A DNA stretch of 64,000 nt from JALEFZ01 sp038527485 (GTDB lineage Bacteria > Bacteroidota > Bacteroidia > J057), in NCBI GenBank assembly GCA_038527485.1, contig JBCBFT010000020.1, positions 1 to 64,000 of the forward strand, given 5' to 3'. Positions within the stretch are counted from its first letter, which is position 1; each line of letters starts with the position of its first letter. A model generated the notes under the pieces. It was not told the DNA's origin. It made no database searches and was given only the letters and a program-made list of their open reading frames with translations. The position numbers were made by a program, and so were the translations under genes. Below, in pieces: positions 27,014 to 36,624 of the stretch.

Positions 27014-28050
27014 ATCGTAGCAGGTAGTTTCAAGGTGGCTAAAACAGATCCCTCTCTCTCTGACAAATCAAAATAGGGTTCCATCGCATACAAGATTCGA
27101 ATACGATCCAGTGCATTTTGGATACCGATTCCACTCGTGGTAGCTTTTCCTAAGCTTCCTGAATTCTCGACTTGTATGCGCAAATCTTCTCCCTGTAGGG
27201 CTGCCTTGACAGCGATCTTCCCTCCTTCGGGTAGCTGGGATATGCCATGTTTGACGGCGTTTTCTACGAGTAGTTGGATAATCATGGGTGGGATGCGCTT
27301 TTCCAGCGTTCGGGGATCTAACTCCAATGTATAATCCAATCGATTCTCGTACTGCACCATTTCCAGGTCGAGATAATCTTTGACAATGTCTATCTCTGCT
27401 TGTAGAGAGACTTTTTCATGCGTACTGAATCCGATGGAATAACGAAGGAGATCTGCCAAATTGGAGACCATGTCACGGGCTTTCATGGGGTTTTCTAGTA
27501 TCATCCCTCGGATATTGTTGAGGGAGTTGAAGAGAAAATGGGGATTAATCTGGGCTTTGAGGGCGATGAGTTCAGCTTCTCGGAGGGCCGACTCTGCTTG
27601 CACCTTTTCTAAGTTGGCTTGTTGTGTTTGTTCGAAATAATGAAAGTTGAAGTAAAAGATCGCCCAGATACAGTACATCATGAAGATGTTGAACGTGTAA
27701 AGGGGGATCTCGGACCAGACGATCGGACGAAACTCTTGCCAATTTAACACGGTCAACATGAGTACATGGATCAGTAGGATCGCGCCTATGGCGGTAAGAA
27801 GATTCAACAGCAACATCCGAGGAATAACACGTTTCAACGCGGCACAAGCCCATTCCTGTCTTTTGATATATCCACGCATCAGGTGGGAACCTAAAAAGCT
27901 ACACAGACCGATGATCACCTGTAGTGCCAAGACTTTAAAAGTATGGATACCTTGATCGCCAAAACTGAGCGAGGATAAGACAAGTAGCAACGTATACCCT
28001 CCCCATCCAATCAGTTGAGCCATCCAGTAGGTAAATTGCCGTCGATTCAT
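27010..28050 (-). CDS. LytS/YehU-type sensor histidine kinase
   Basis: A 346-residue inner-membrane kinase with four hydrophobic helices in the first 140 residues and a short cytoplasmic linker. The His_kinase domain has the phospho-acceptor in ALKAQINPHFLFNSLNNIRG, and the ATPase has IQLLVENAVKHGIS (N box) and SGIGIQNALDRI (G box). It lacks a large periplasmic sensor domain, so it probably senses through its membrane segments. Its end overlaps the start of the LytTR regulator (ATGA), forming one operon. Confidence 0.93.
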   Translation of the reverse strand: MNRRQFTYWMAQLIGWGGYTLLLVLSSLSFGDQGIHTFKVLALQVIIGLCSFLGSHLMRGYIKRQEWACAALKRVIPRMLLLNLLTAIGAILLIHVLMLTVLNWQEFRPIVWSEIPLYTFNIFMMYCIWAIFYFNFHYFEQTQQANLEKVQAESALREAELIALKAQINPHFLFNSLNNIRGMILENPMKARDMVSNLADLLRYSIGFSTHEKVSLQAEIDIVKDYLDLEMVQYENRLDYTLELDPRTLEKRIPPMIIQLLVENAVKHGISQLPEGGKIAVKAALQGEDLRIQVENSGSLGKATTSGIGIQNALDRIRILYAMEPYFDLSEREGSVLATLKLPATI

Positions 28051-28225
28051 TGTTTTTCCTGTTAAGGATCTAGCTCTAAGTAGGAGGATAAGTAAGTTAT
28101 TTTTCGGGTATTCTTAAACTCCACAAAGTGTAAAATACAGACTACTTACTGTAAAAGAGTACAGGATCTGATGGTTTTCAGACCCTGAATCCGTGCATAA
28201 AAATACTCAGGAATCATTCTCTACA

Positions 28226-29125
28226 TTATCTCTGACTCATGCTATTTTCCTCTGCTAGAAAGTCTTCGATAGCCCCCAGCGTAAACTCGGGATCGTCCCA
28301 CATCAAGAAGTGATAGCCTGTATCTGAGAGCTGAATATCTACATCTGCAACCGTCTGATACTGACTCATAAGGTTAGAGAGAATCATTTCCTTCGTGACT
28401 CCATAAGGCTTGTAAGCTACCCATGCAGCGAGTACCAAGACAGGCGACTCAATCGTAGCAATGTCATCTCTAAGGTCTGTTCCATATAACTCTACCATCG
28501 CTTGCGTCTCTGTTTCCCGATCTGTCCCCACTCCCCACTCCTTCACTACAGGTATACTGTCCTTTGTAGCGATCATAGAGTTAAGGGTCATCTCCAGTTG
28601 CATCTGATAGGATTCTTCTGTTTGCTTAGCATATTGCTGCTTCATAGACTCTACGATAGGCTTCATACTTTCTTCAGTCGCCATAGGATTCTGAGCAGCA
28701 GGAAGAAAGGGATAAGAATCTACAATGACGACCTTCCCGATTTGCTTGGGATGGTTGGCGGCAAGCGACATCGCGAGAAATCCTCCTAGGCTATGTCCAA
28801 TAATCACAGGCTGGTTTAGCTTCTCCTCCTTGATATAGGCCATGATTTCTTTCTCGACTACAGGCAGGAATCCCTCTGATAAATCCATGGGCGCTTGCCC
28901 AGCAAAACCTGCTAGTGTCAGTACGTGACATTCATGATCTTCTTCCAGCATGCTGACTGTTTGATCCCAGACTTGCCCATCACAGCTCAAACCAGGAATA
29001 AGAATGACTGGAGAGCCTTCTCCTATTTTTTCAACTTTGAATGCTGAAGACTGTCCTTTCACAGTGGTTGAAAATCCCAAAAAGAGGGAAAGCAGGGCGA
29101 GCGTTACAATTGAGACATGATGCAT
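28226..29125 (-). CDS. Exported alpha/beta hydrolase
   Basis: A 299-residue hydrolase with a signal peptide (VSIVTLALLSLFLGFSTTVKG, cleaved before QSS), so it acts outside the cytoplasm. VILIPGLSCDGQVWDQ is the oxyanion-side strand, the nucleophile serine is in GHSLGGFLA, and the catalytic histidine is probably in SDTGYHFLMWDDPE. The fold is the lactonase/haloperoxidase-like hydrolase group. The substrate is unknown. It is a single gene with no cotranscribed partner. Confidence 0.88.
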   Translation of the reverse strand: MHHVSIVTLALLSLFLGFSTTVKGQSSAFKVEKIGEGSPVILIPGLSCDGQVWDQTVSMLEEDHECHVLTLAGFAGQAPMDLSEGFLPVVEKEIMAYIKEEKLNQPVIIGHSLGGFLAMSLAANHPKQIGKVVIVDSYPFLPAAQNPMATEESMKPIVESMKQQYAKQTEESYQMQLEMTLNSMIATKDSIPVVKEWGVGTDRETETQAMVELYGTDLRDDIATIESPVLVLAAWVAYKPYGVTKEMILSNLMSQYQTVADVDIQLSDTGYHFLMWDDPEFTLGAIEDFLAEENSMSQR

Positions 29126-29363
29126 ATTCGGTAGATGTTAAGTTAAATATTTGTCTCAATCTACGCCTCTCCATGCCCAAAGGCAGGGACTTTTTAGGGA
29201 GCGGTCGAATGAACAGTTAAACGGCATATTTACTTTCCTGCCTATCAATCATTCTCAATCGGAGAATAATCTCTCCCCTTTATCAGCTATTCAACCGCTT
29301 ACCCAAGCCCGTCTGCTTCCTTTATTTCATCCACTTAAGTAAAAGATCGGATGAAGAGAATTT

Positions 29364-30128
29364 TTACCTTTCTTTATCCCAGATAAGCTGTCCTTCTGCC
29401 ATGGCTCTTCCATCCTTTGTGAGTTGAAACATCTGCCATTCGGTTTCTCCCTCACTCAACCTGACATCGACCGATTCTCCCCACTTACCTTCTTCGAGAA
29501 ACTTCATTTGTAGACTTCTCAGCCTATGGGTTTGCCACCAGTCCTCATGGATGCTATCCAATAGCCAACGGACATACACATTGTTGTTGAGGTGATCATT
29601 GAAGTCGAGGTCATGATACCTGACTTTAAAGGTATCCACTCCTTCCTGCGGGACGACGATCTTGGGTAGCTTAGGCTGACGGGGAAGTGTATCCAGTTCA
29701 TTGCCCTGCAGGATGATCGCGAGTATATCTTCGGGGTAGCGCGCAATTCGACGCTTCCGTATATCCATCATAAACCATGTGGTCGATGCTTGTGCAACCA
29801 CTTGATCTTCTCCGTCATAGATATGATAATCGCGATGGGTAAGTAATTTTTCCACACCTGAAGGATGCGTGACAACCTTGAATTTATCCCCTAATTTGGG
29901 CAAACGAAAAAACTCAATATGTTGCTGATACAAAGCCCATCCCAAGCCTCTTGGTCCTAGTTCTCTCGCTGAAATATGGAGCTTTAGGACATGCTCCATC
30001 GCCGTCTCATGCATGAGCTGTACAAGATTCGGGATTTTGATCTGTCGATATCGATCGGCCATCCATCCCTTTACATGATAAAAAGATGTATGATAAAGCA
30101 TATCCGAACTGAGCTTAGGCATAAACAA
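29364..30128 (-). CDS. Acyl-ACP thioesterase family protein
   Basis: A 254-residue double hot-dog protein of the FatA/acyl-ACP thioesterase type. The first half has QLMHETAMEHV, LGWALYQQHIEFFRLPKLGD and ASTTWFMMDIRKRRIAR; the second half opens with VRYHDLDFNDHLNNNVYVRW, the family's Asn/His active-site segment. It would release free fatty acids from acyl carrier protein, or a related acyl thioester. The gene is divergent from the acyl-CoA dehydrogenase and ligase genes that follow. Two start codons two residues apart (30128 and 30122) are equally possible. Confidence 0.88.
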   Translation of the reverse strand: MFMPKLSSDMLYHTSFYHVKGWMADRYRQIKIPNLVQLMHETAMEHVLKLHISARELGPRGLGWALYQQHIEFFRLPKLGDKFKVVTHPSGVEKLLTHRDYHIYDGEDQVVAQASTTWFMMDIRKRRIARYPEDILAIILQGNELDTLPRQPKLPKIVVPQEGVDTFKVRYHDLDFNDHLNNNVYVRWLLDSIHEDWWQTHRLRSLQMKFLEEGKWGESVDVRLSEGETEWQMFQLTKDGRAMAEGQLIWDKER

Positions 30129-30253
30129 TCGATCCTTTCTGTGTAAAAAAATCTGAGACAGCGAGTCAATAATAGCCCTTGTCCACTGATTTTCCCAAAG
30201 ATAGAGATTTGAATATAGAAGGGTTTTTCGTTTATTAAATTATCATTCATCCT

Positions 30254-30280
30254 AGGGAAGGTATAAGGTTAGACTTCCCT
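30254..30280. promoter_or_regulatory. Inverted repeat in front of the acyl-CoA dehydrogenase gene
   Basis: AGGGAAG (30254-30260) and CTTCCCT (30274-30280) are a perfect 7-base inverted repeat separated by 13 bases, between the divergent thioesterase and dehydrogenase genes. It could be an operator for a dimeric regulator or simply a leader hairpin. No regulator gene lies nearby. Confidence 0.25.
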
Positions 30281-30315
30281 CATTGTTTCTCAAAGACTCA
30301 ACAACTACAAGCTAC

Positions 30316-32121
30316 ATGCAGTACATCGACATGGAGACCCTCAAGTATTTGCTATTCGAAGTGCAAGATACAGAAAGGGTACTCGAATTTCCTCGCCACG
30401 AAGCTTTTGATAAGGAAGCCATCAACATGCTCCTCGACTCGGTCAAGGACTTTGGAGATCAGGATCTGTATCCCATTTTCAAGGAAATGGACGAAGATCC
30501 TGCGCGCTATGAGGATGGGACGATTGTCACACACCCCAAGTTGGGCGAGTTGATGCGTAAAGCAGCTGAGCTAGGACTGATCAGTGATACATTTGACGAG
30601 AAATTTGGTGGGATGCAAGTGCCTTACACAGCCCATACCGCCATGGGACTGATCCTCGATGCGGCCAACAACCAAGCCCCAGGATACTGGCTTTTGACGC
30701 AAGGTGCAGCCGACCTGATCGTCCACTTTGGTTCGGAAGAATTGCAACAAACCTATGTCCCGAATATGATGGCGGGAGAATGGGGGGGAACCATGGCGCT
30801 GACAGAGCCTCAGGCAGGATCTTCTCTTTCAGATATCAAGACTTCTGCTACACCTCAAGAGGACGGATCTTACAAAATCAAAGGACATAAGATTTTCATC
30901 TCAGGTGGGGATCACCAGCATGTAGACAACATTGTCCATTTGCTCTTGGCTCGCATTGACGGTGCACCTGCAGGAACCAAGGGTATTTCCCTCTTCGTCG
31001 TACCCAAAAACCGCATCACACCTGATGGATTGGTTCCCAATGATGTCATTACGGCAGGCGATTTTGAGAAAATGGGACAAAAGGGATACTGTACGACCCA
31101 CTTGGTATTTGGAGATAAAGACGATTGCAAAGCTTGGCTCGTAGGTGAACCTCATCAAGGTTTGAAGTACATGTTTAAGATGATGAATGGGGCACGGATT
31201 GATGTAGGAAGAGGGGCCAATGCCATTACACATGCTGCCTACCACGCATCCTTGAAGTACGCCAACGAAAGACCTCAAGGACGTCCTATCCAAAATGCAG
31301 GTAAAAAAGATGCTTCACAGGAACCTGTCCTGATCATCAACCATCCCGATGTACGTCGTATGCTGCTCTTGCAAAAGGCCATTGCCGAAGCCAGCACAAG
31401 TTTGATATTTGAGGCAGCCCTCTATCATGACATTGAGATGAATAGTCAGGACCCAGAAGAGAAAGGTAAATACCATTTACTCCTAGAATTGCTGACGCCC
31501 ATCGTCAAGACCTATCCATCCGAGATGGGGCGTATCGCTGTCAACAACGGCCTGCAAGTACTCGGAGGCTACGGCTTCTGTTCGGACTTCATCCTACAAC
31601 AATACTATCGAGACATCAGGATCTTCTCCATCTACGAGGGAACAACAGGCATTCAGTCGATTGACTTGCTGGGTAGAAAGCTGACGATGGAGCAAGGCAA
31701 AGCGATGAAACTACTCGCTAATGAGATGAAGAATGTCATCGAAGATGCGATGGCCATCGAAGAACTACGTCCTTATGGCAAGCAGCTACTCGAAAAACTC
31801 GAGCTGAACAAGGAAGTCATGACCTACCTCATGAATTTTGCCATGAAGGGAGATTACCAACGCTTCCTTTCGGATGCGACCATTTTCATGGAGTTCTTCG
31901 GGACGATAATCATCGGCTGGCAGTGGCTCAAGATCGCTGTCAAGGCTAAGCAGAGCCTCCTGACGGGAGACAACAGTCACAAGGCGGACTTCTTCCAAAG
32001 CAAGATCCATACGATGAAATTCTTCTATAAGTATGAAATGCCGCGTACTACAGGGCTAGCAGAAATATTGACAGATGAAACTGTCCTTACACTTCCCAGC
32101 GAAGAAGAGGTATTTGTCTAA
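30316..32121 (+). CDS. Acyl-CoA dehydrogenase with extra C-terminal domain
   Basis: A flavoprotein of about 600 residues that oxidises acyl-CoA to trans-2-enoyl-CoA, the first step of beta-oxidation. The N-terminal helical domain is followed by the FAD/substrate segment MALTEPQAGSSLSDIKTSAT and GHKIFISGGDH. The catalytic glutamate is in IYEGTTGIQSIDLLGRK. A further helical domain of about 150 residues follows, as in the long bacterial group. I prefer the ATG at 30316 (MQYIDMETLK); the frame opens 11 codons earlier. It is the first gene of a run of lipid genes on the plus strand. Confidence 0.92.
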   Translation: MQYIDMETLKYLLFEVQDTERVLEFPRHEAFDKEAINMLLDSVKDFGDQDLYPIFKEMDEDPARYEDGTIVTHPKLGELMRKAAELGLISDTFDEKFGGMQVPYTAHTAMGLILDAANNQAPGYWLLTQGAADLIVHFGSEELQQTYVPNMMAGEWGGTMALTEPQAGSSLSDIKTSATPQEDGSYKIKGHKIFISGGDHQHVDNIVHLLLARIDGAPAGTKGISLFVVPKNRITPDGLVPNDVITAGDFEKMGQKGYCTTHLVFGDKDDCKAWLVGEPHQGLKYMFKMMNGARIDVGRGANAITHAAYHASLKYANERPQGRPIQNAGKKDASQEPVLIINHPDVRRMLLLQKAIAEASTSLIFEAALYHDIEMNSQDPEEKGKYHLLLELLTPIVKTYPSEMGRIAVNNGLQVLGGYGFCSDFILQQYYRDIRIFSIYEGTTGIQSIDLLGRKLTMEQGKAMKLLANEMKNVIEDAMAIEELRPYGKQLLEKLELNKEVMTYLMNFAMKGDYQRFLSDATIFMEFFGTIIIGWQWLKIAVKAKQSLLTGDNSHKADFFQSKIHTMKFFYKYEMPRTTGLAEILTDETVLTLPSEEEVFV

Positions 32122-32133
32122 CTACTGGTCTTA

Positions 32134-32170
32134 CAAACACCAAAGGTCTTGAATAGATCTTTGGTGTTTG
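32134..32170 (+). terminator. Strong hairpin after the first acyl-CoA dehydrogenase gene
   Basis: CAAACACCAAAGGTCT (32134-32149) pairs with AGATCTTTGGTGTTTG (32155-32170) over 16 bases, one a G-T pair. No T run follows, so it may be a transcript-end stabiliser or partial terminator rather than a full stop before the ligase gene. Confidence 0.55.
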
Positions 32171-32255
32171 AGATATGGTACACTCCCACACGTGCGCTTA
32201 GCGCCAGCACCTCCACCGAAAGTTGAACCGATTATTACCTACTACTCTTAATACT

Positions 32256-34085
32256 ATGTCTACTCCTACTCGCTTATTTGAATATATTTACAACCAACGC
32301 GCGAACAATCCACTCCAAAAGTGCATGGCCAAGCGCGACCCCGATGGGCAATGGATCTACTACAGCACGGAAGATGTCATCCGCATGGCAGAGCAAACAG
32401 CCGCAGGCTTGCTCGCCCTCGGCTTGCAGCGCGGAGAGAAGGTCGCCATTGTCGCCTATAAAAATCGTCCCGAATGGGCCATAACAGATATGGGCGTCCA
32501 AATGGCTGGCGGTGTCTCTGTTCCTCTTTATCCTACCATCAGCTCGGGCGAATATGAGTTTATCCTCAACAATGCCGAGGCCCGTTTTGCCTTTTGTGGG
32601 TCAGGAGATCTCTACGACAAGCTCCTACATGCCCAGCCTCAAGTATCCAGTCTAGAAAAGATCTACACATTTGATCAGGAAGAGGGACGTCTCCATTGGG
32701 AAAGTATTTACACGACCGAAGGAATAGAAGAAATAGAGAAAATCAAGGCAAGCATTAATCCAGAGGATCTGGTCACTCTGATCTATACTTCGGGGACGAC
32801 TGGCAAACCCAAAGGTGTCATGCTCTCCCACACCAACATCAACCATGTGGTCAAAGAGACGGCGTTCATGTTACCAGATAGTGTGGGCGCGCCTATTCTG
32901 AGTTTCCTTCCTCTTTGCCACATTTATGAGCGTGCCAACTCCTATGGCTACATCAATAAGGCCGTGAGTATTCATTTCACAGGTACAGATAATCTGGGAG
33001 GAGACGGGGGAGACCTCAAGTCAGTCCAGCCTGTGTTCTTCGCAACTGTCCCTCGACTGCTTGAAAAAGTCTATGAAGCGATTTACAATCGTGGATTGCA
33101 GCTTACAGGTACGGCCAAACGCATCTTCTTCTGGGCATTGAGTCTGACAGAAGGTTATGACATCCACAAAAAAATGTCTCCCATCCAAAAGATGAAAATG
33201 TCCATCGCGGACAGGATTATATTCTCTAAGTGGCGTGAGGCAGTCGGCGGTAACCTCAAACTGGTCGTGACAGGTGCTGCGCCTTGCCCGACTAAGATCT
33301 TGCAAGTTTTCAATGCTGCGGGAATCCCCGTCCGCGAAGGGTATGGCTTGACAGAAACCTCTCCTACTTTGACTGTGAATCATCTGGATATCAACGGAGC
33401 AATGATTGGATCTGTAGGTCCTGCGATTCATGGGACAGAGCTGATGATCGACGCTTCAGAGGGAGATTATCGTGCAGGAGAAGGAGAAATTCTGGCAAAA
33501 GGACCCAGTATCATGCAGGGATATTACAAAAATCCCGAAGCAACTGCAGGAGCCTTCAAAGAGATTAATGGCGAACGCTGGTTCCGTACAGGGGACATTG
33601 GCACGCTTGTCCAAGGTCCAGGCGGAAATGAGTTTCTCCGTATTACAGATAGGAAGAAAGAACTCCTCAAAACCTCTGGGGGTAAATATGTGGCACCTGC
33701 ACCGATCGAAAATCGGATGAAAGAAGATTTCCTTATCGAGCAAGTCATGGTCGTAGGAGATAAAAAGAAGTTTGTCTCAGCTCTTATTGTCCCCGCCGAA
33801 ACAGCCTTGAAAAATTGGATGGAAACCCAAAATATGGAGTGGAAAGGGCTCGAAGACGCCATTATCAACCCTGAGGTCATTGACAAATACCAGGATGTCA
33901 TCAACGTTTACAATCCTGAATTTAGCCATATCGAGCAAGTGAAAAAATTCTCCTTGCTACATGCCGAGTGGGGACCTATCAAAGAAGATGGGTCTGATGC
34001 AGAGTTGACGCCCACCTTGAAGCTGAAGCGTCGCGTCATCAGAGAGAAATACAGGACCCATATTGACAATATGTATCAAGGATAG
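32256..34085 (+). CDS. Long-chain acyl-CoA synthetase (AMP-forming)
   Basis: A 609-residue ANL-superfamily ligase that activates fatty acids as acyl-adenylates and then acyl-CoA. The phosphate loop is LIYTSGTTGKPKGVMLSH, the A5 segment is GYGLTETSPTLTVNH, the hinge segment is WFRTGDIGTL then LRITDRKKELLKTSGGKYVA, and the catalytic lysine is near the C-terminus (LTPTLKLKRR). The size and the LKTSGGKYVAP segment fit the FadD15/ACSBG-like long-chain group. The start at 32256 (MSTPTRLF) is the first ATG; the longer frame begins with TTG. It lies between two acyl-CoA dehydrogenase genes. Confidence 0.93.
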   Translation: MSTPTRLFEYIYNQRANNPLQKCMAKRDPDGQWIYYSTEDVIRMAEQTAAGLLALGLQRGEKVAIVAYKNRPEWAITDMGVQMAGGVSVPLYPTISSGEYEFILNNAEARFAFCGSGDLYDKLLHAQPQVSSLEKIYTFDQEEGRLHWESIYTTEGIEEIEKIKASINPEDLVTLIYTSGTTGKPKGVMLSHTNINHVVKETAFMLPDSVGAPILSFLPLCHIYERANSYGYINKAVSIHFTGTDNLGGDGGDLKSVQPVFFATVPRLLEKVYEAIYNRGLQLTGTAKRIFFWALSLTEGYDIHKKMSPIQKMKMSIADRIIFSKWREAVGGNLKLVVTGAAPCPTKILQVFNAAGIPVREGYGLTETSPTLTVNHLDINGAMIGSVGPAIHGTELMIDASEGDYRAGEGEILAKGPSIMQGYYKNPEATAGAFKEINGERWFRTGDIGTLVQGPGGNEFLRITDRKKELLKTSGGKYVAPAPIENRMKEDFLIEQVMVVGDKKKFVSALIVPAETALKNWMETQNMEWKGLEDAIINPEVIDKYQDVINVYNPEFSHIEQVKKFSLLHAEWGPIKEDGSDAELTPTLKLKRRVIREKYRTHIDNMYQG

Positions 34086-34214
34086 TAGGAATATGGGAAT
34101 GATTGAATGGCCGATCGTGTCATTCAATCATTCTTTAAAACTAGCTCCTGTCTTTTCTTCTTCACTATTTTTCATTCAACCATTCCGCAAATCCTTTATT
34201 CAAGAATTAAACCT

Positions 34215-35417
34215 ATGGTGGGCACACATACTGATTTACAGACCATCCTGCAAGAGGTTCGTGCTTTTGTAGATGAACATATACTCCCTTTGGAACCTAT
34301 TTTTTTAAAAGAAGGATGGGACGCCGTTCGCCCGAAGCTAGATGTCCTTCGGACGAAGGTCAAAGAAATGGGATATTTCACCCCTCAAATTCATCGTGAG
34401 GATGGCGGCTTAGGCTTGAGCAACCATCAGTTTGGGCAGGTCAGTGAAATTCTCGGACGCGTGACGCCGATGGGCCATTATGTCTTCAACTGTCAGGCTC
34501 CCGATGCAGGAAATATGGAGATCCTCATCAGCCACGGGACGCCTGCTCAAAAGGAACAATTCCTCAAGCCCCTACTCGCAGGAGAGATCCGCTCTTGCTT
34601 TGCAATGACAGAGCCTGAGTTTGCTGGTTCCAATCCCAAGTATATGGGCACAACGGCTATCCTTGAAGGCGACCACTACATCCTCAATGGGCATAAGTGG
34701 TTCACAACAGGAGCTGACGGATCGACCTTTGCCATTGTCATGTGCGTCACCAATCCAGAAGAAGAAAATCCTTATCTCCGGGCGAGTCAGTTGATCGTAC
34801 CGCTGGACACCGAAGGCTTCGTTCACGAAAGACGTATTCCCATCATGGGGGATGAAGGGGAGGGCTGGGCTAGTCACTCCGAGATTCGCTTCGAAAACTG
34901 TCGTGTGCCGAAGGAAAATCTACTAGGTGGTGCAGGTAAAGGCTTTGTGATTGCGCAAGAACGTCTGGGTCCTGGTCGTATCCACCATTGTATGCGCTGG
35001 ATCGGCATTGCAGAACGAGCATTCGAGATGATGTGTGCGCGTGCAGCTACACGAAAGTTGGGGAGCAACCGTCTACTTGCCCATCAGCAAACGATACAGA
35101 ACTGGATTGCTGAAAGCCGTGCTGAGATTCATGCTGCACGCCTCATGGTACTAGACGCAGCCGATAAAATCGACAAGGAAGGAGCTTATAAAGCGCGTGT
35201 AGAGATCTCGACGATCAAGTTTTTTACGGCAAAAGTAATGCAAGATGTCGTGGATAGAGCCATACAAGTTCACGGAGCCTTGGGTACCACTGAGGATACC
35301 ATTCTCTCTTTCCTATTTCGCCATGAGCGGGGAGCCAGAATTTACGATGGGGCAGACGAAGTGCATAAGAGTCGTGTGGCTAGGGAAATCCTTAAACCCT
35401 ATGGAGTGAAACTATGA
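34215..35417 (+). CDS. Acyl-CoA dehydrogenase, ACAD10/11-like
   Basis: A 400-residue dehydrogenase of the ACAD10/ACAD11 branch. FAMTEPEFAGSNPKYMGTTA and GHKWFTTGADGSTF form the FAD and acyl-CoA sites, RIHHCMRWIGIAERAFEMMC is the branch-typical helix, and ARIYDGADEVHKSRVAREIL closes the active site. In animals this domain is fused to a kinase-like domain; here the next gene encodes that kinase and overlaps by four bases. Known ACAD10/11 and bacterial Lva-type proteins convert 4-hydroxyacyl-CoA to enoyl-CoA by phosphorylation and elimination, so this may be that activity. I chose the ATG at 34215 (MVGTHTDL); the longer frame is unlike any relative. Confidence 0.92.
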   Translation: MVGTHTDLQTILQEVRAFVDEHILPLEPIFLKEGWDAVRPKLDVLRTKVKEMGYFTPQIHREDGGLGLSNHQFGQVSEILGRVTPMGHYVFNCQAPDAGNMEILISHGTPAQKEQFLKPLLAGEIRSCFAMTEPEFAGSNPKYMGTTAILEGDHYILNGHKWFTTGADGSTFAIVMCVTNPEEENPYLRASQLIVPLDTEGFVHERRIPIMGDEGEGWASHSEIRFENCRVPKENLLGGAGKGFVIAQERLGPGRIHHCMRWIGIAERAFEMMCARAATRKLGSNRLLAHQQTIQNWIAESRAEIHAARLMVLDAADKIDKEGAYKARVEISTIKFFTAKVMQDVVDRAIQVHGALGTTEDTILSFLFRHERGARIYDGADEVHKSRVAREILKPYGVKL

Positions 35418-36496
35418 GTGAAATGACGATAGACCAACCCCAAGCCGTCCGTGAGGGAGAAGCATTAGACAAGGAAAAACTATCGGCTCACCTTCAACAG
35501 GTTTTTCCTGAACTAGGTTCCGACATAGACATTCAACAGTTTCCATCGGGTTTCTCCAATTTGACCTACTGGGTGAAAATGGGAGCGCGAGAAATGGTAC
35601 TTCGAAGACCGCCTTTTGGTGCGCAGGTGAAAAGTGGGCATGATATGTCGAGGGAATACCGAGTGTTAAAAGCCTTGAAGCCTGTTTTTGACAAGGTCCC
35701 TGCGGTTTACCATTATACAGAAGATGTAGAGATCATGGGCAGCCCCTTCTACTTGATGGAGCGCGTCAAGGGTGTGATTCTCCGAGGAAAAGGTCCTACA
35801 GAAGAGCCAGGAGAGCAAAAGAAGATCTACCCACAAGCAGCCTCAGCCTGGATTGATACCATGGTAGAGTTGCATCAAGTGGATTACGAAAAAGCGGGGC
35901 TGGGAGCACTGGGGAGACCTCAAGGATATACACGACGCCAAATAGAAGGATGGACACGACGCTATCGTAAAGTGGCGACCGAAAATGATCCTGTCATAGA
36001 CAAGGTCATCCAATGGTTGAATGATCACATCCCCGCTGAAACGGACAATACGCTCATCCACAACGATTACAAATATGACAATGTGGTGTTCCATCCCGAA
36101 AACTGGAACCAGATCATTGCAATTCTCGACTGGGAAATGGCGACGCTGGGCGATCCGCTCATGGATCTAGGAACCTCTATTGCCTATTGGGTGAATAGCT
36201 CCGATCCTGCGGCGCTTCGTCAGCTAGGTCGTATGCCGACCTACCATCCTGGCAATCCCACAAGGTCCGAACTATTGGAAATGTATGCTACCCGTTCAGG
36301 CCGTGATGTAGGAAACTTTTCTTTTTACTTCGCCTATGGGTTATTCAAAATCGCGGTCATCATCCAGCAAATATACTACAGGTATAAGTTGGGGCATACA
36401 CAAGACCCACGCTTTGCCCAATTGAATCATCATGCCGTATTGTTTTTCCATCGTGCCTGGATGGCCATTGATTCAGGAAAAATTGATGGGGTGTGA
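35414..36496 (+). CDS. Phosphotransferase-family protein (ACAD10/11 kinase half)
   Basis: A 360-residue aminoglycoside-phosphotransferase-fold kinase. SGFSNLTYWVKMG and EMVLRRPPFGAQVKSGHDMS form the ATP-binding lobe, HNDYKYDNVVFHPENW contains the catalytic aspartate and metal-binding asparagine, and ILDWEMATLGDPLMDLG is the second metal segment. The LRRPP and GHDM motifs are characteristic of the ACAD10/11 kinase domain and of LvaA, 4-hydroxyacyl-CoA kinase of levulinate metabolism, rather than of antibiotic-resistance enzymes. It starts inside the stop of the dehydrogenase gene (ATGA), so both are made together. The role in 4-hydroxyacyl-CoA breakdown is inference. Confidence 0.9.
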   Translation: MSEMTIDQPQAVREGEALDKEKLSAHLQQVFPELGSDIDIQQFPSGFSNLTYWVKMGAREMVLRRPPFGAQVKSGHDMSREYRVLKALKPVFDKVPAVYHYTEDVEIMGSPFYLMERVKGVILRGKGPTEEPGEQKKIYPQAASAWIDTMVELHQVDYEKAGLGALGRPQGYTRRQIEGWTRRYRKVATENDPVIDKVIQWLNDHIPAETDNTLIHNDYKYDNVVFHPENWNQIIAILDWEMATLGDPLMDLGTSIAYWVNSSDPAALRQLGRMPTYHPGNPTRSELLEMYATRSGRDVGNFSFYFAYGLFKIAVIIQQIYYRYKLGHTQDPRFAQLNHHAVLFFHRAWMAIDSGKIDGV

Positions 36497-36520
36497 TCAT
36501 TTTTCATTTTTCATTTTTCA
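36497..36520. repeat. TTTTTCA heptamer repeat, about 3.4 copies
   Basis: The 7-base unit TCATTTT is repeated about 3.4 times directly after the kinase stop codon. A longer array of the same unit lies at 38832-38890. Copy number of such units can change by replication slippage. Confidence 0.8.
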
Positions 36521-36624
36521 GAGGCAGGATATAAAATATGATCCTTCTATTCTTCGGTTTGATCCTTCAGCAAACAGTCACTGGACATACTACCCACCTC
36601 TTATCTTATTTTTCTTAGTCCAAA

